Source: a bacterium (GTDB lineage: Bacteria; Patescibacteria; Paceibacteria; UBA9973). Taken from it: 21,604 bases of DNA. The translations under genes and the position numbers were made by a program. Positions 7,433 to 13,876 of this stretch are shown one piece after another. Every line of letters starts with the position of its first letter. Positions within the stretch are counted from its first letter, which is position 1. Where the stretch lies: positions 1 to 21,604 of the forward strand of contig JAKALG010000003.1 in assembly GCA_021813235.1 (NCBI GenBank), given 5' to 3'. The notes below the pieces were generated by a model, which made no database searches, was not told the origin of the DNA, and was given only the letters and a program-made list of their open reading frames with translations.

Positions 7433-7499
7433 CCCATTAGAAATTTTAAATTAATAAAACTATACCTTATGACATGTCCGTTGAATTTCTAACGGGACA
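7433..7499 (-). promoter_or_regulatory. Aldolase leader with two mutually exclusive pairings
   Basis: On the minus strand 7484-7496 can pair with 7433-7445 (13 pairs including one G-U), which covers the bases directly before the ATG. Alternatively 7491-7499 can pair with 7475-7482 (8 pairs, one bulge), freeing the start region. The two structures share 7491-7496, so they cannot coexist. The layout is that of a translational switch; no known riboswitch core is recognised. Confidence 0.4.
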
Positions 7500-7509
7500 G
7501 GTTACCTTA

Positions 7510-7515
7510 ATTATA
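7510..7515 (-). promoter_or_regulatory. Candidate -10 for the aldolase gene at the gatB stop
   Basis: A perfect TATAAT on the minus strand overlaps the gatB stop codon. TTATCA lies 18 bases upstream as a weak -35. A transcript from here would begin near 7503, just before the switch-like leader. Confidence 0.45.
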
Positions 7516-8938
7516 GCAATTCTTTCAACATTTTGATAACGATTTGTGGATTGGCACTGCCATTACTTTCTTTTATGACCTTCCCAACTAGAGACATTAT
7601 GGCATTTTCTTTCCCAGCCTTATAAGTAGCCACAACTTCAGGATTTTCTGATATTGCCTTTTGTACTAGGATTTTCACTTCCCCTTCGTCATTTTTCTGC
7701 AACAAGCTTTTTTCTGTCGCAATTTGAAGCGGGGATTCGTCTTTCAAAACAATCATCGCTAGCATATCTTTCGCTACGCGTGAAGAAATCTTATTATCTG
7801 CCACTAAATTTATGAGTTCTGCAAAATTCTCTGCAGACGGAAGCCTTGCTTCCGTCTGTGTTTTTTTGATTCCTAAATAATCAGAAGTTATGTAGTTTGA
7901 AGCAAGTTTAATCTTTTCGGGAACAGAAAGAATTTTTGCAACTTCTTCAAAATAAGAACCGAGTTCTTTATCGTTAATATAGCTTTCTATGTCTTCATCT
8001 TTAATTTCAAAATCATTTTTATATCTTGCTCGTTTTTCTGCAGGAAGTTCTGGCAATTCCTTTTTCATTTTTTCTAAGTCAAAAGCTTCGTGCAATTTCA
8101 TTTTTGGCAAATCTGGCTCTGGAAAATATCTGTAATCATGACTAGACTCCTTTTTTCTCTGAGAGAATGTTTTCTGTTTGCCTTCATCCCAGCCCCGAGT
8201 TTCCTGTACTATTTCTTCTCCTTTTCCACCCTCATGAAGTTCTATCATTCTATCTAGTTCAAACTTGATTGCCTTTTCAACACTCTTAAAAGAGTTTAAA
8301 TTTTTCACTTCCACTTTTGTCCCCAATTTATTTTTATCCTCCGAAACAGAAATATTTGCTTCCACTCGCATTTCACCTTTTTCCATATTCGCTTCTGAAA
8401 CTCCTAGATACCAAAGTATGAGCTGAAGTTCTTTCGCAAATGAAGAGGCACTCTTTGCAGCTTTTTCGGCATCTTCAAAAGTCACTGGCTCTGTCACGAG
8501 CTCCATCAAAGGCACACCAGCACGATTGAAATCCACCAAAGAGAAATCTCCTCTGTCGTGTTTATTATTTGCCGTATCTTCTTCTAAATGCACACGAGTG
8601 ACGTCAAAGTCTGCGAGACGTCCTCCAGAAACTATCGGATATTTATATTGAGAAATCTGATAACCCTTCGGTATGTCTGGGTAAAAATAATTTTTTCTAT
8701 CAAATTCTGTAAAGTCTGCAATTGCGCCACCTATAGCCAAGCCAACTTTAATGACATTTTCAATTGCTTTTTTATTTATTACAGGCAAAGTTCCTGGATG
8801 TGCCATACAAACAGGGCAAATATTTATATTTGGATTTTCTTCGTCTGGGTCATTCTTGCAACCACAAAACATCTTAGTTAAAGTTTTTAACTCAGCGTGA
8901 ATTTCTAAACCAATTGTAGGATAATATTTTTTCTCCAT
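7511..8938 (-). CDS. gatB: Asp-tRNA(Asn)/Glu-tRNA(Gln) amidotransferase subunit B
   Basis: The subunit of GatCAB that binds the mischarged tRNA and makes Gln-tRNA(Gln) or Asn-tRNA(Asn). Start-region hallmarks are PTIGLEIHAEL, CPVCMAHPGTLP, ADFTEFDRKNYFYPDIPKGYQISQ and DFNRAGVPLMELVTEP. The kinase-like catalytic domain is followed by a C-terminal helical YqeY-type tail (about 325-475). Cysteines CGCK and CPVC could bind zinc. I chose the ATG at 8938, giving 475 aa: the family starts at MEKKYYPTIG, and TATAAT lies 6 bases upstream. Starting at 8965 would add nine unconserved residues that overlap the promoter. A perfect 10-bp palindrome is embedded in the coding sequence at 7834-7858. Confidence 0.96.
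   Translation of the reverse strand: MEKKYYPTIGLEIHAELKTLTKMFCGCKNDPDEENPNINICPVCMAHPGTLPVINKKAIENVIKVGLAIGGAIADFTEFDRKNYFYPDIPKGYQISQYKYPIVSGGRLADFDVTRVHLEEDTANNKHDRGDFSLVDFNRAGVPLMELVTEPVTFEDAEKAAKSASSFAKELQLILWYLGVSEANMEKGEMRVEANISVSEDKNKLGTKVEVKNLNSFKSVEKAIKFELDRMIELHEGGKGEEIVQETRGWDEGKQKTFSQRKKESSHDYRYFPEPDLPKMKLHEAFDLEKMKKELPELPAEKRARYKNDFEIKDEDIESYINDKELGSYFEEVAKILSVPEKIKLASNYITSDYLGIKKTQTEARLPSAENFAELINLVADNKISSRVAKDMLAMIVLKDESPLQIATEKSLLQKNDEGEVKILVQKAISENPEVVATYKAGKENAIMSLVGKVIKESNGSANPQIVIKMLKELL
7834..7867 (+). other. Terminator-shaped palindrome antisense within gatB
   Basis: CAGACGGAAG (7834-7843) and its perfect complement (7849-7858) enclose a 5-nt loop and are followed on the plus strand by TG and seven T residues. 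This is the shape of an intrinsic terminator, but it lies inside gatB in the antisense direction. In gatB it codes for QTEARLPS in a variable linker before the C-terminal domain. It may be a small palindromic insertion or an antisense terminator. Confidence 0.45.
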
Positions 8939-8944
8939 GTATTT

Positions 8945-8950
8945 ATTATA
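8945..8950 (-). promoter_or_regulatory. -10 of gatB
   Basis: A consensus TATAAT on the minus strand ends 6 bases before the gatB ATG with no SD between, indicating a leaderless mRNA. No good -35 is visible. Confidence 0.55.
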
Positions 8951-8975
8951 CAAAATAAACCTCATTACTCATAGG

Positions 8976-9003
8976 TTGACTAAATAAATAAAAGTAGTAT
9001 GGT
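8976..9003 (+). promoter_or_regulatory. Promoter of the 41-aa microprotein gene
   Basis: TTGACT (8976-8981), 16-bp spacer, TATGGT (8998-9003). It is divergent from the gatB promoter and would give a leader of about 45 nt ending in a strong SD. Confidence 0.55.
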
Positions 9004-9053
9004 AAATATTGAATAGATCCATATCATTAATCAATTAAATTATAGGAGGCTTT

Positions 9054-9179
9054 GTGAATCCGTTCAAAAATGTCTCCCTAAAAAAAGAGACAATAAGAAA
9101 GAAAATTCTTAAGGGGTTAATCCTCTTAGTAGCAGAAGGAATATTAATATATTTATTTCTTCTGGAAATTAATCTTTAA
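9054..9179 (+). CDS. Single-TM microprotein, 41 aa
   Basis: Unrecognised. The start is a GTG with a strong SD (AGGAGG, 4 bases before it). The N-terminal half is basic (SLKKETIRKKILK). Residues 21-37 (GLILLVAEGILIYLFLL) form one hydrophobic helix containing a glutamate, so it is probably a small inner-membrane protein with the N-terminus in the cytoplasm. It has its own promoter upstream and a hairpin terminator 20 bases downstream, making a complete monocistronic unit between divergent gatB and convergent obg. Support is the SD, the promoter and the terminator; the function is unknown. Confidence 0.7.
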   Translation: MNPFKNVSLKKETIRKKILKGLILLVAEGILIYLFLLEINL

Positions 9180-9199
9180 TTAAGCACTTTTAAAAAACA

Positions 9200-9227
9200 C
9201 GGAGGCGTTTATCGCCTCCGCTTTTTA
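9200..9227. terminator. Bidirectional intrinsic terminator
   Basis: The perfect 8-bp stem CGGAGGCG/CGCCTCCG (9200-9207 and 9213-9220) has a 5-nt loop. It is followed by CTTTTT on the plus strand and TGTTTTTT on the minus strand. It serves the 41-aa gene and obg, whose stop codon is just beyond. Confidence 0.9.
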
Positions 9228-10256
9228 TTTTTTCTTTAAAATTTTCATCAATTCATCTCTGAAAGTTTTTACTGACTTATCATCATAGAGAGAAAGCACA
9301 AAAACTTTTTTAGACCCGCCAGAGGAACGGGCAGGAATCTTTTCAAAATCTGCAACTTTCTTTTTTATAATTTTTTCATCCTCTATCACATCTGATTTAG
9401 TCAGAACAATTATTTCATCTTTTTTTGACAATCCATCCTCCCCTAATCCTAAATTCTTATCATATTTTTCCAATTCTTTTCTTATTTCTTTATAAACTTT
9501 CATCATGCCTGCCGTCCCCTTTGAGAGATTTTCGAACGAAACAAGGTGCGCAATCATTTTCGTGCGTCTAATATGTTTCAAAAATTTTACTCCGAGACCT
9601 TTGCCTGTATTTGCCCCTTCTATAAGCCCTGGAATGTCTGCAATAGTGTATCCGTAAAAATCCCCTAGGTTTGGATCTAAGGTCGTAAACTCATAATCAC
9701 CCACTTTCGCATCTGCATTCGTTAGGGCGTTTAATAGCGATGATTTACCGGCATTAGGGAGCCCAACGAGCCCGATGTCGGCAAATAGTTCGAGCTCTAT
9801 ATGGAAATCTGCATGTTCGCCCACTTCTCCAGGACGCCATTCTTTCGGAGTGGTGTTTGTAGAACTTTTAAAATGTTCATTCCCAAATCCTCCATAGCCA
9901 CCTTTTAAGAGCAAAACTTTTTGTCCTTCTTCTAGAAGTTGCCAAGTTTCTTCTGTATTTAAATTTGTAATGATGCTTCCTATCGGTAAATCTAAAATAA
10001 AATCTTCTCCTTTTTTGCCATGCAAGCTTTTGTTGCCACCATCTTCACCTTTTTCTGCATAGAAACTTTTTTTTGCTTTATATTTTGAAAGTATATGCAC
10101 ATCTCGCACAGCTCGCGCATAAAAATCCCCACCACGTCCACCGTCACCCCCTGCAGGACCTCCTTTAGGCACAAATTTCTCCTGACGCCAACGCACAACG
10201 CCGTTGCCACCAGTCCCCGCCTCTCCATATATTTTTATTTCATCTATAAAAGGCAT
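9225..10256 (-). CDS. obgE: GTPase Obg
   Basis: Ribosome-associated GTPase involved in 50S assembly. The N-terminal Obg fold (1 to about 157) is glycine-rich (GGNGVVRW, KGGPAGGDGGRGGD, GGYGGFGNEHF). The G domain shows G1 GLPNAGKSS near residue 163, the switch I sequence TTLDPNLG, G3 DIPGLIEGA and G4 TKSD (the usual first base-contact residue Asn is Thr). No C-terminal OCT domain is present. At 343 aa the length is normal. A short Pro-Ala-Arg-Ser-Ser-Gly-Gly segment near residues 307-314 is encoded by a GC-rich palindrome. The start codon lies in the outer arm of repeat A3 and has no SD. Confidence 0.96.
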   Translation of the reverse strand: MPFIDEIKIYGEAGTGGNGVVRWRQEKFVPKGGPAGGDGGRGGDFYARAVRDVHILSKYKAKKSFYAEKGEDGGNKSLHGKKGEDFILDLPIGSIITNLNTEETWQLLEEGQKVLLLKGGYGGFGNEHFKSSTNTTPKEWRPGEVGEHADFHIELELFADIGLVGLPNAGKSSLLNALTNADAKVGDYEFTTLDPNLGDFYGYTIADIPGLIEGANTGKGLGVKFLKHIRRTKMIAHLVSFENLSKGTAGMMKVYKEIRKELEKYDKNLGLGEDGLSKKDEIIVLTKSDVIEDEKIIKKKVADFEKIPARSSGGSKKVFVLSLYDDKSVKTFRDELMKILKKK

Positions 10257-10357
10257 ATAAAATTAAGAAAATAAAAATTTTAAGAGTCGTGTCGGTCCCC
10301 TGTCCTTATGACTCCGAGGGCGAAGGCTCAGAAATTTTTGATTTTCTTAATTTTATA
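10256..10357. repeat. Structured repeat family A, copy 3
   Basis: About 102 bp between obg and the MYG1-family gene. The outer arms are a perfect 17-bp inverted repeat (TATAAAATTAAGAAAAT at 10256-10272, complement at 10341-10357), unlike those of copies 1 and 2. The conserved part (10273-10340) has the same orientation as copy 1 and differs from it at only a few bases, such as GGCTC for GACTC. One arm ends at the obg ATG, whose first base is at 10256. The other arm contains the stop codon of the upstream gene. Confidence 0.87.
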
Positions 10358-11252
10358 CTAAAAGTGCTAATTTTGCTAATTTGAGAGCCCCCTCTTTAGA
10401 TTTTGCAACAGCTAAGAAAAGTGCTTTGTGACAAAATACGGCATCAGATACTCCCGTTACTTTTTGTATTTCTTCATCTCGAAGTCCTGCCCAAGTTTTA
10501 GGAAAATCTTTTCTATTTTTGAAAGTTGTTTTATTTTTTCTGGCAGCTCGTATCCCCCAAAGGTTGTCGTTGTTCCTAGGATAGATAATGAAAAGGAGTT
10601 CTGGAAGGTCATCTAAAATATCTTGATAAGGGTAATCTTCATCCAAAACAATTATCCTTTTATCTTTCGCATTTTGATAAAAAGATACTACTTTTTCTTC
10701 AGCTAGCATGGAATCTTTCGCTTGAATAATTTCTCTGGTTAAAGCCAATTTTGCAATTTCTATACATTTTAAAAATACTTCGTCATTGGTTATGTTGTTC
10801 TCACGCCAAGTAGGACGCATGGAAGAAAAGAAATGCTGAATAGAGTAAGGTAAGGCGTCGTATTTACTTTCAACTAAATCAAAACCATTATCCGACGCAT
10901 CTATAGGAACAGCGATATGCCTATCTATCAATTCAACTATTTTATCTGAATCTGCTAATTCCTTGCCAAATCTTTTCCAAACAAGTCCAAAAGAAGCATA
11001 TTCTATACCATTTTCACGTTTTCCAGCTCCACCTTGTTGATGATGGTCAAATCTATTTATACTTTCATCATATATACCACCCACATCAAAAACATAATCA
11101 CCTTTTTCTATTATATCTTTGTCACGAGTGCGAAATATTTCAAAACTTTCTCCCTTTTTTTCTAATAAAAGAGCAAGAGTGGCTGCTGCGAAAACATCAT
11201 CCGCATGAAAAGATCCGTTGTGTGTAATTAATTTTATTTTATTTGTGTCCAT
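10353..11252 (-). CDS. MYG1 family (UPF0160) DHH-type phosphoesterase
   Basis: Predicted metal-dependent nuclease or phosphoesterase of the MYG1 family. Seen in sequence: ITHNGSFHADDVFAAATLALL (metal-binding His and Asp residues), DVGGIYDESINRFDHHQQGG (the DHH-like motif), and later PLGW-like RNNDNLWGIRAARK and FCHKALFLAVAKSKEGAL. I chose the ATG at 11252, giving 299 aa, because the family begins directly before KIKLITHNGSFHADD. Several further in-frame ATGs lie upstream in a tandem AATGGM repeat shared with the DedA-like gene, so the start is ambiguous by 2-6 residues or more. It overlaps the DedA-like gene end by 14 bases, implying translational coupling. Confidence 0.9.
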   Translation of the reverse strand: MDTNKIKLITHNGSFHADDVFAAATLALLLEKKGESFEIFRTRDKDIIEKGDYVFDVGGIYDESINRFDHHQQGGAGKRENGIEYASFGLVWKRFGKELADSDKIVELIDRHIAVPIDASDNGFDLVESKYDALPYSIQHFFSSMRPTWRENNITNDEVFLKCIEIAKLALTREIIQAKDSMLAEEKVVSFYQNAKDKRIIVLDEDYPYQDILDDLPELLFIIYPRNNDNLWGIRAARKNKTTFKNRKDFPKTWAGLRDEEIQKVTGVSDAVFCHKALFLAVAKSKEGALKLAKLALLV

Positions 11253-11877
11253 TGCCATTGCCATTTCCATTTCCGTTAATTCCATTTTTAAAATATTCAT
11301 AAAAAGTATAAAGAGAAGCCACAATTTTATCAAAAAGAAGGAAAACAACTATTAAACCAGAAATAACCATAGAAAACTTCCCTATTTCTTTACTGAAAGA
11401 TATTGCTGTTTGACTGAAGAAATATCCCAATGAAAGAAGAGCCGGCGCCCAAATAATAGTGGAGATGATTTCTGCTTTCAGAAAAGTCTTTAAACTGATT
11501 TTGTTGTATCCCGAAAATAAAATGACTAAATAATTCGTTCCCATAATAAATTTTGAAAGAAAAATAGACCAAAAAGGTCTCTGTTTAAATCTAGGCATAA
11601 AAAATAGTACTCTTTTTTCAATATACTGAAAAAATTTACTGTAACTAAATTTGTCATTTATCACTTCCCCTATGTAATACAAAGAGAAAGTTTTCACAAA
11701 ACTACCTGCAAACATAAGGACAAGGGAAAGTTCAAAATCTAATGCCCCGAGAGAACACAATATGCCTGTAGTAATGACCACTACTTCTCCTTCAAAAATC
11801 AGCCCTAAAAAAATAAAAGCATAAGCTAATATTTGATGATGCTCCACAAGAGTAGTTAAAAATTTGACTGTATACAT
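11239..11877 (-). CDS. DedA/VTT-like membrane protein
   Basis: Multi-spanning inner-membrane protein related to the DedA (SNARE-associated) family, some members of which act in lipid scrambling or envelope homeostasis. About four to five hydrophobic segments are visible (around residues 15-35, 42-65, 115-130, 140-160, 170-195), with the family-typical FEGEVVVITTG early on. The later conserved stretch FLSKFIMGTNYLVILFSG aligns with the DedA motif but lacks the arginines (R-x-x-P-x-x-R) seen in well-studied members. The C-terminus is an Asn-Gly repeat (NGNGNGNGNG) from a hexanucleotide tandem repeat overlapping the next gene. It starts 3 bases after yqeY, so the two are co-transcribed. Confidence 0.8.
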   Translation of the reverse strand: MYTVKFLTTLVEHHQILAYAFIFLGLIFEGEVVVITTGILCSLGALDFELSLVLMFAGSFVKTFSLYYIGEVINDKFSYSKFFQYIEKRVLFFMPRFKQRPFWSIFLSKFIMGTNYLVILFSGYNKISLKTFLKAEIISTIIWAPALLSLGYFFSQTAISFSKEIGKFSMVISGLIVVFLLFDKIVASLYTFYEYFKNGINGNGNGNGNGHK

Positions 11878-11880
11878 AAA

Positions 11881-12330
11881 TTAAAATAATGCATCCACAA
11901 CTTCTTTTACCATTCCGCCATCGGCTTTACCTTTTAAATCTTTCATGAGCATCTGCATTAAAAGTCCTTTCTTTGTCGCATCCGTAATGTCGAGCTCTTC
12001 TTTTTTATTTTTTGCTATTTTTTCTATTTCGCTTTTTTCCATCAACTTCGGTAAATAAGTCTCTAAAATAGCAAGTTGGGCTTCCTCTACTTTCACTAAA
12101 TCTTCACGATTCCCTTTTTTAAACTGTTCTATTGAATCTTTTCTCTGTTTAGAAAGACGAGTAATGACAGTCAAAACTTCTTCATCTGTCAGCATCTCGT
12201 TCGGCTTTTTATTTTTGGAAACAAGTTCATTTGTAAAAGCTGCCACCATGGAACGCAAAGTTTCCAACAAAACTGCATTCTTTGCTAACATTGCTTCTTT
12301 TATACTGTTTTTTATTTGTTCGTGTAACAT
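11881..12330 (-). CDS. yqeY: YqeY / GatB-tail domain protein
   Basis: A 149-aa all-helical protein homologous to the C-terminal tail of GatB, the tRNA-binding helical domain. Typical features are MLHEQIKNSIKEAM at the start, LETLRSMVAAF, TDEEVLTVITRLSKQRKDSIEQFKKGNREDL, and LPKLMEKSEIE followed by a C-terminal GGMVKEVV. The exact role of free YqeY is not settled; it is thought to be linked to tRNA or amidotransferase function. gatB itself is about 3 kb away on the same strand. TATAAT lies 11 bases upstream of the ATG with no SD. It is the first gene of the yqeY-DedA-MYG1 group and is divergent from the exonuclease gene, with repeat B1 between. Confidence 0.93.
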   Translation of the reverse strand: MLHEQIKNSIKEAMLAKNAVLLETLRSMVAAFTNELVSKNKKPNEMLTDEEVLTVITRLSKQRKDSIEQFKKGNREDLVKVEEAQLAILETYLPKLMEKSEIEKIAKNKKEELDITDATKKGLLMQMLMKDLKGKADGGMVKEVVDALF

Positions 12331-12349
12331 ATCAAAAAAATATTATATT

Positions 12350-12495
12350 AAAAAGAAATGGTGTTTTTAGAAAGCCTTGCGCAGAAGCTTAGAAAATAAA
12401 GACGGTAGTCCGTCTATTATTTTCTTGAGCGACGAGCAGAACGCTCCCAAAGCTTCGCCAGATAGATTGCTTTATAAAAATAACATTTCTTTTTA
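12350..12495. repeat. Structured repeat family B, copy 1
   Basis: About 146 bp between divergent yqeY and the exonuclease gene. Outer arms: AAAAAGAAATG (12350-12360) with its complement near 12484-12494, extending imperfectly to AAAGC/GCTTT. Inside come TTGCGCAG, then AGAAAATAA paired with TTATTTTCT. That stem carries a terminal hairpin GACGG-TAGT-CCGTC (12401-12414). After it come TTGAGCGACGAGCA and a variable part around AAGCTT. The same order of blocks is found at 16194-16320. Confidence 0.8.
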
Positions 12496-12512
12496 TATTG
12501 TAACAAAAATAT

Positions 12513-12521
12513 GTTAAAATA
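12513..12521 (+). promoter_or_regulatory. Extended -10 of the exonuclease gene
   Basis: TGT plus TAAAAT ends 6 bases before the ATG at 12527, with no SD. It lies about 17 bases beyond the 3' arm of repeat B1. Confidence 0.5.
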
Positions 12522-12526
12522 GCACT

Positions 12527-13243
12527 ATGCAAAAGATTATATTTTTTGATACGGAAACGACTGGCAATACAGAAAAGGATTTCCTCTGCCAAATTGCTTA
12601 TAAAAGTGGCAATGACACTTTCGCCAGCCTCTATAAACCACCAATGAAGGTTCCCCCCGAAGCTTCAGCAGTGCATCATATCTCAAATAAAATGTTGGAA
12701 GGCAAACCAAGTTTTGCTGAAAGTGGTGATTTAGCAAAAATAAAAAAACTTTTTGAAGACAAAGATTCTGTCGTCGTTGCTCACAATGCACCTTTTGATT
12801 TGATGATTATAAAAAAGGAAGGAATAGTCCCTGCCAATTTCATTTGTACTTTGAGACTCGTGCGACATCTAGATCCAGATGAGAAAATAGAAAAATATAA
12901 TCTACAATATTTACGATACTTTCTAGATATTGAAGTAGACGCTACAGCTCATGATGCATTGGGTGATGTCCTAGTATTAGAAAAGCTTTTTGAAAGATTA
13001 AAGAAAAAGGTCATGGAGAAAGAGAATTTGACCGAAGAAGAAGCTATAAAAAAAATGATAGAAATATCTTCACATCCTTCTATTTTCAAAACTATAAAAT
13101 TCGGGAAACACAATGGCAAGAATATAGAAGAAATTTTGAAAGTTGACCGTGGGTATCTAGAATGGCTCCTTGCTCAAAAAATCGAAGGCGACCAAATAGA
13201 TGAGGACTGGATTTATACACTAAAACATTATTTGAATAAATAA
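12527..13243 (+). CDS. ExoX-like DEDD 3'-5' exonuclease
   Basis: DnaQ-fold exonuclease of 238 aa. Exo I is FFDTETTG (Asp8 and Glu10). Exo II is around VVAHNAPFDLMII, and exo III is AHDALGDVLVLEKLF, giving the DEDDh-type set with His before the last Asp. The C-terminal 70 residues form a separate small domain with IKFGKHNGKNIEEILKVDRGYLEWLL. This is the signature of the ExoX-like C-terminal domain found on several exonucleases. It probably acts in DNA repair or nucleotide salvage as a free enzyme rather than as the polymerase III epsilon subunit. It is preceded by an extended -10 and converges on the PaaX-like gene. Confidence 0.9.
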   Translation: MQKIIFFDTETTGNTEKDFLCQIAYKSGNDTFASLYKPPMKVPPEASAVHHISNKMLEGKPSFAESGDLAKIKKLFEDKDSVVVAHNAPFDLMIIKKEGIVPANFICTLRLVRHLDPDEKIEKYNLQYLRYFLDIEVDATAHDALGDVLVLEKLFERLKKKVMEKENLTEEEAIKKMIEISSHPSIFKTIKFGKHNGKNIEEILKVDRGYLEWLLAQKIEGDQIDEDWIYTLKHYLNK

Positions 13244-13264
13244 TATGGAAATAAAATAATTCAA

Positions 13265-13302
13265 TGTATACACTTTTGACGGCCATATAAAACTGTATAC
13301 AT
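13265..13302. promoter_or_regulatory. Palindromic site 1 next to the PaaX-like gene
   Basis: A 38-bp imperfect palindrome: TGTATACA at one end, then CACTTTTGACGGCC (13271-13284), a 9-bp divergent spacer, and TGTATACAT (13294-13302). The same two blocks with the same 9-bp spacing recur at 13816-13853. This copy lies between the convergent ends of the exonuclease and PaaX-like genes, where a simple promoter operator is not expected. Confidence 0.7.
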
Positions 13303-13316
13303 AAAAAGATATCAAA

Positions 13317-13808
13317 TTAATTATTTTTTTTACGTACTGTAAAAATTTTTACATTTTTTCTTATATCCAAATCAGTAAGTCTTTTCAAAAAATCCGCAGG
13401 CAATGGGCCATAGCCAAGCCACAAACTTTGCTGTAACATTTTATATCCAAAAATTTTGATTTGATTTCGCAACCAATTTCGTTTTATTCTATCAGCCTCA
13501 GTAATATCAAAAGAAATAATTGTGTTAGGTTGTTGATTTTTATTAAAAGGAGAAGGAATATAAGAAAATAAAAGATTTTTATTATTATATACCTTCCCTT
13601 TTTTGGTTAAAGACCAATTGCCTTTTTTATTATTTAAATAACCTCTTTTATTCAAACGAGAAAGGGCTACTCGTACACTTCTTTCTTTGTATCGCGCAAA
13701 TTCACGTTCACGAAGAATTTTATAAAAACTAGCCGAACTTCTATGGCTCGTAATTGTGGCAACAAGGAGGTCCCCGATACTTGGCGAAAAATTTTGTTTG
13801 TATGGCAT
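13317..13808 (-). CDS. PaaX-like winged-helix regulator with Cas2-like domain
   Basis: Predicted transcriptional repressor, 163 aa. Residues of about 8-75 form a winged helix (SIGDLLVATI, then SVRVALSRLNKRGYL as recognition region, and KKGNWSLTKKGK as wing). Residues of about 95-160 (ISFDITEADRIKRNWLRNQI, FGYKMLQQSLWLGYGPLP, VKIFTV) match the ferredoxin-like central domain of PaaX, which shares its fold with Cas2. The longer C-terminal region of classical PaaX is absent. No cas genes or CRISPR array occur here, so a CRISPR role is not supported. A palindromic site covers its own promoter and a second copy lies just past its stop, suggesting autoregulation or a site-bounded cassette. No SD; TAACAT ends 6 bases before the ATG. 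Confidence 0.8.
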   Translation of the reverse strand: MPYKQNFSPSIGDLLVATITSHRSSASFYKILREREFARYKERSVRVALSRLNKRGYLNNKKGNWSLTKKGKVYNNKNLLFSYIPSPFNKNQQPNTIISFDITEADRIKRNWLRNQIKIFGYKMLQQSLWLGYGPLPADFLKRLTDLDIRKNVKIFTVRKKNN

Positions 13809-13815
13809 AGTTATA

Positions 13816-13853
13816 TGTTATCACTTTTGACGGCCGTTTCAAAGTGTATACAT
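13816..13853 (-). promoter_or_regulatory. Palindromic site 2 overlapping the PaaX-like gene promoter
   Basis: The second 38-bp site has CACTTTTGACGGCC (13822-13835), a 9-bp spacer and TGTATACAT (13845-13853). On the minus strand it contains TTGAAA (13837-13842), a 16-bp spacer and TGA-TAACAT (-10 at 13815-13820), followed by the ATG after 6 bases. The palindrome thus covers almost the whole promoter, as expected for an autorepression operator. Confidence 0.7.
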
Positions 13854-13876
13854 GTTTTTAAATAGAAAATATAATT

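Noticed and set aside
8938..8965. Longer gatB start at 8965
   Set aside because: The extra nine residues are not part of the family and overlap a TATAAT that fits the ATG at 8938.
9992..10228. 78-aa frame inside obg
   Set aside because: Out-of-frame shadow of the conserved glycine-rich Obg domain; no start signals.
13265..13853. Cas2-like domain as sign of a CRISPR system
   Set aside because: The domain is fused to a winged helix as in PaaX, there are only two site copies with a gene between them, and no other cas gene or repeat-spacer array is present.
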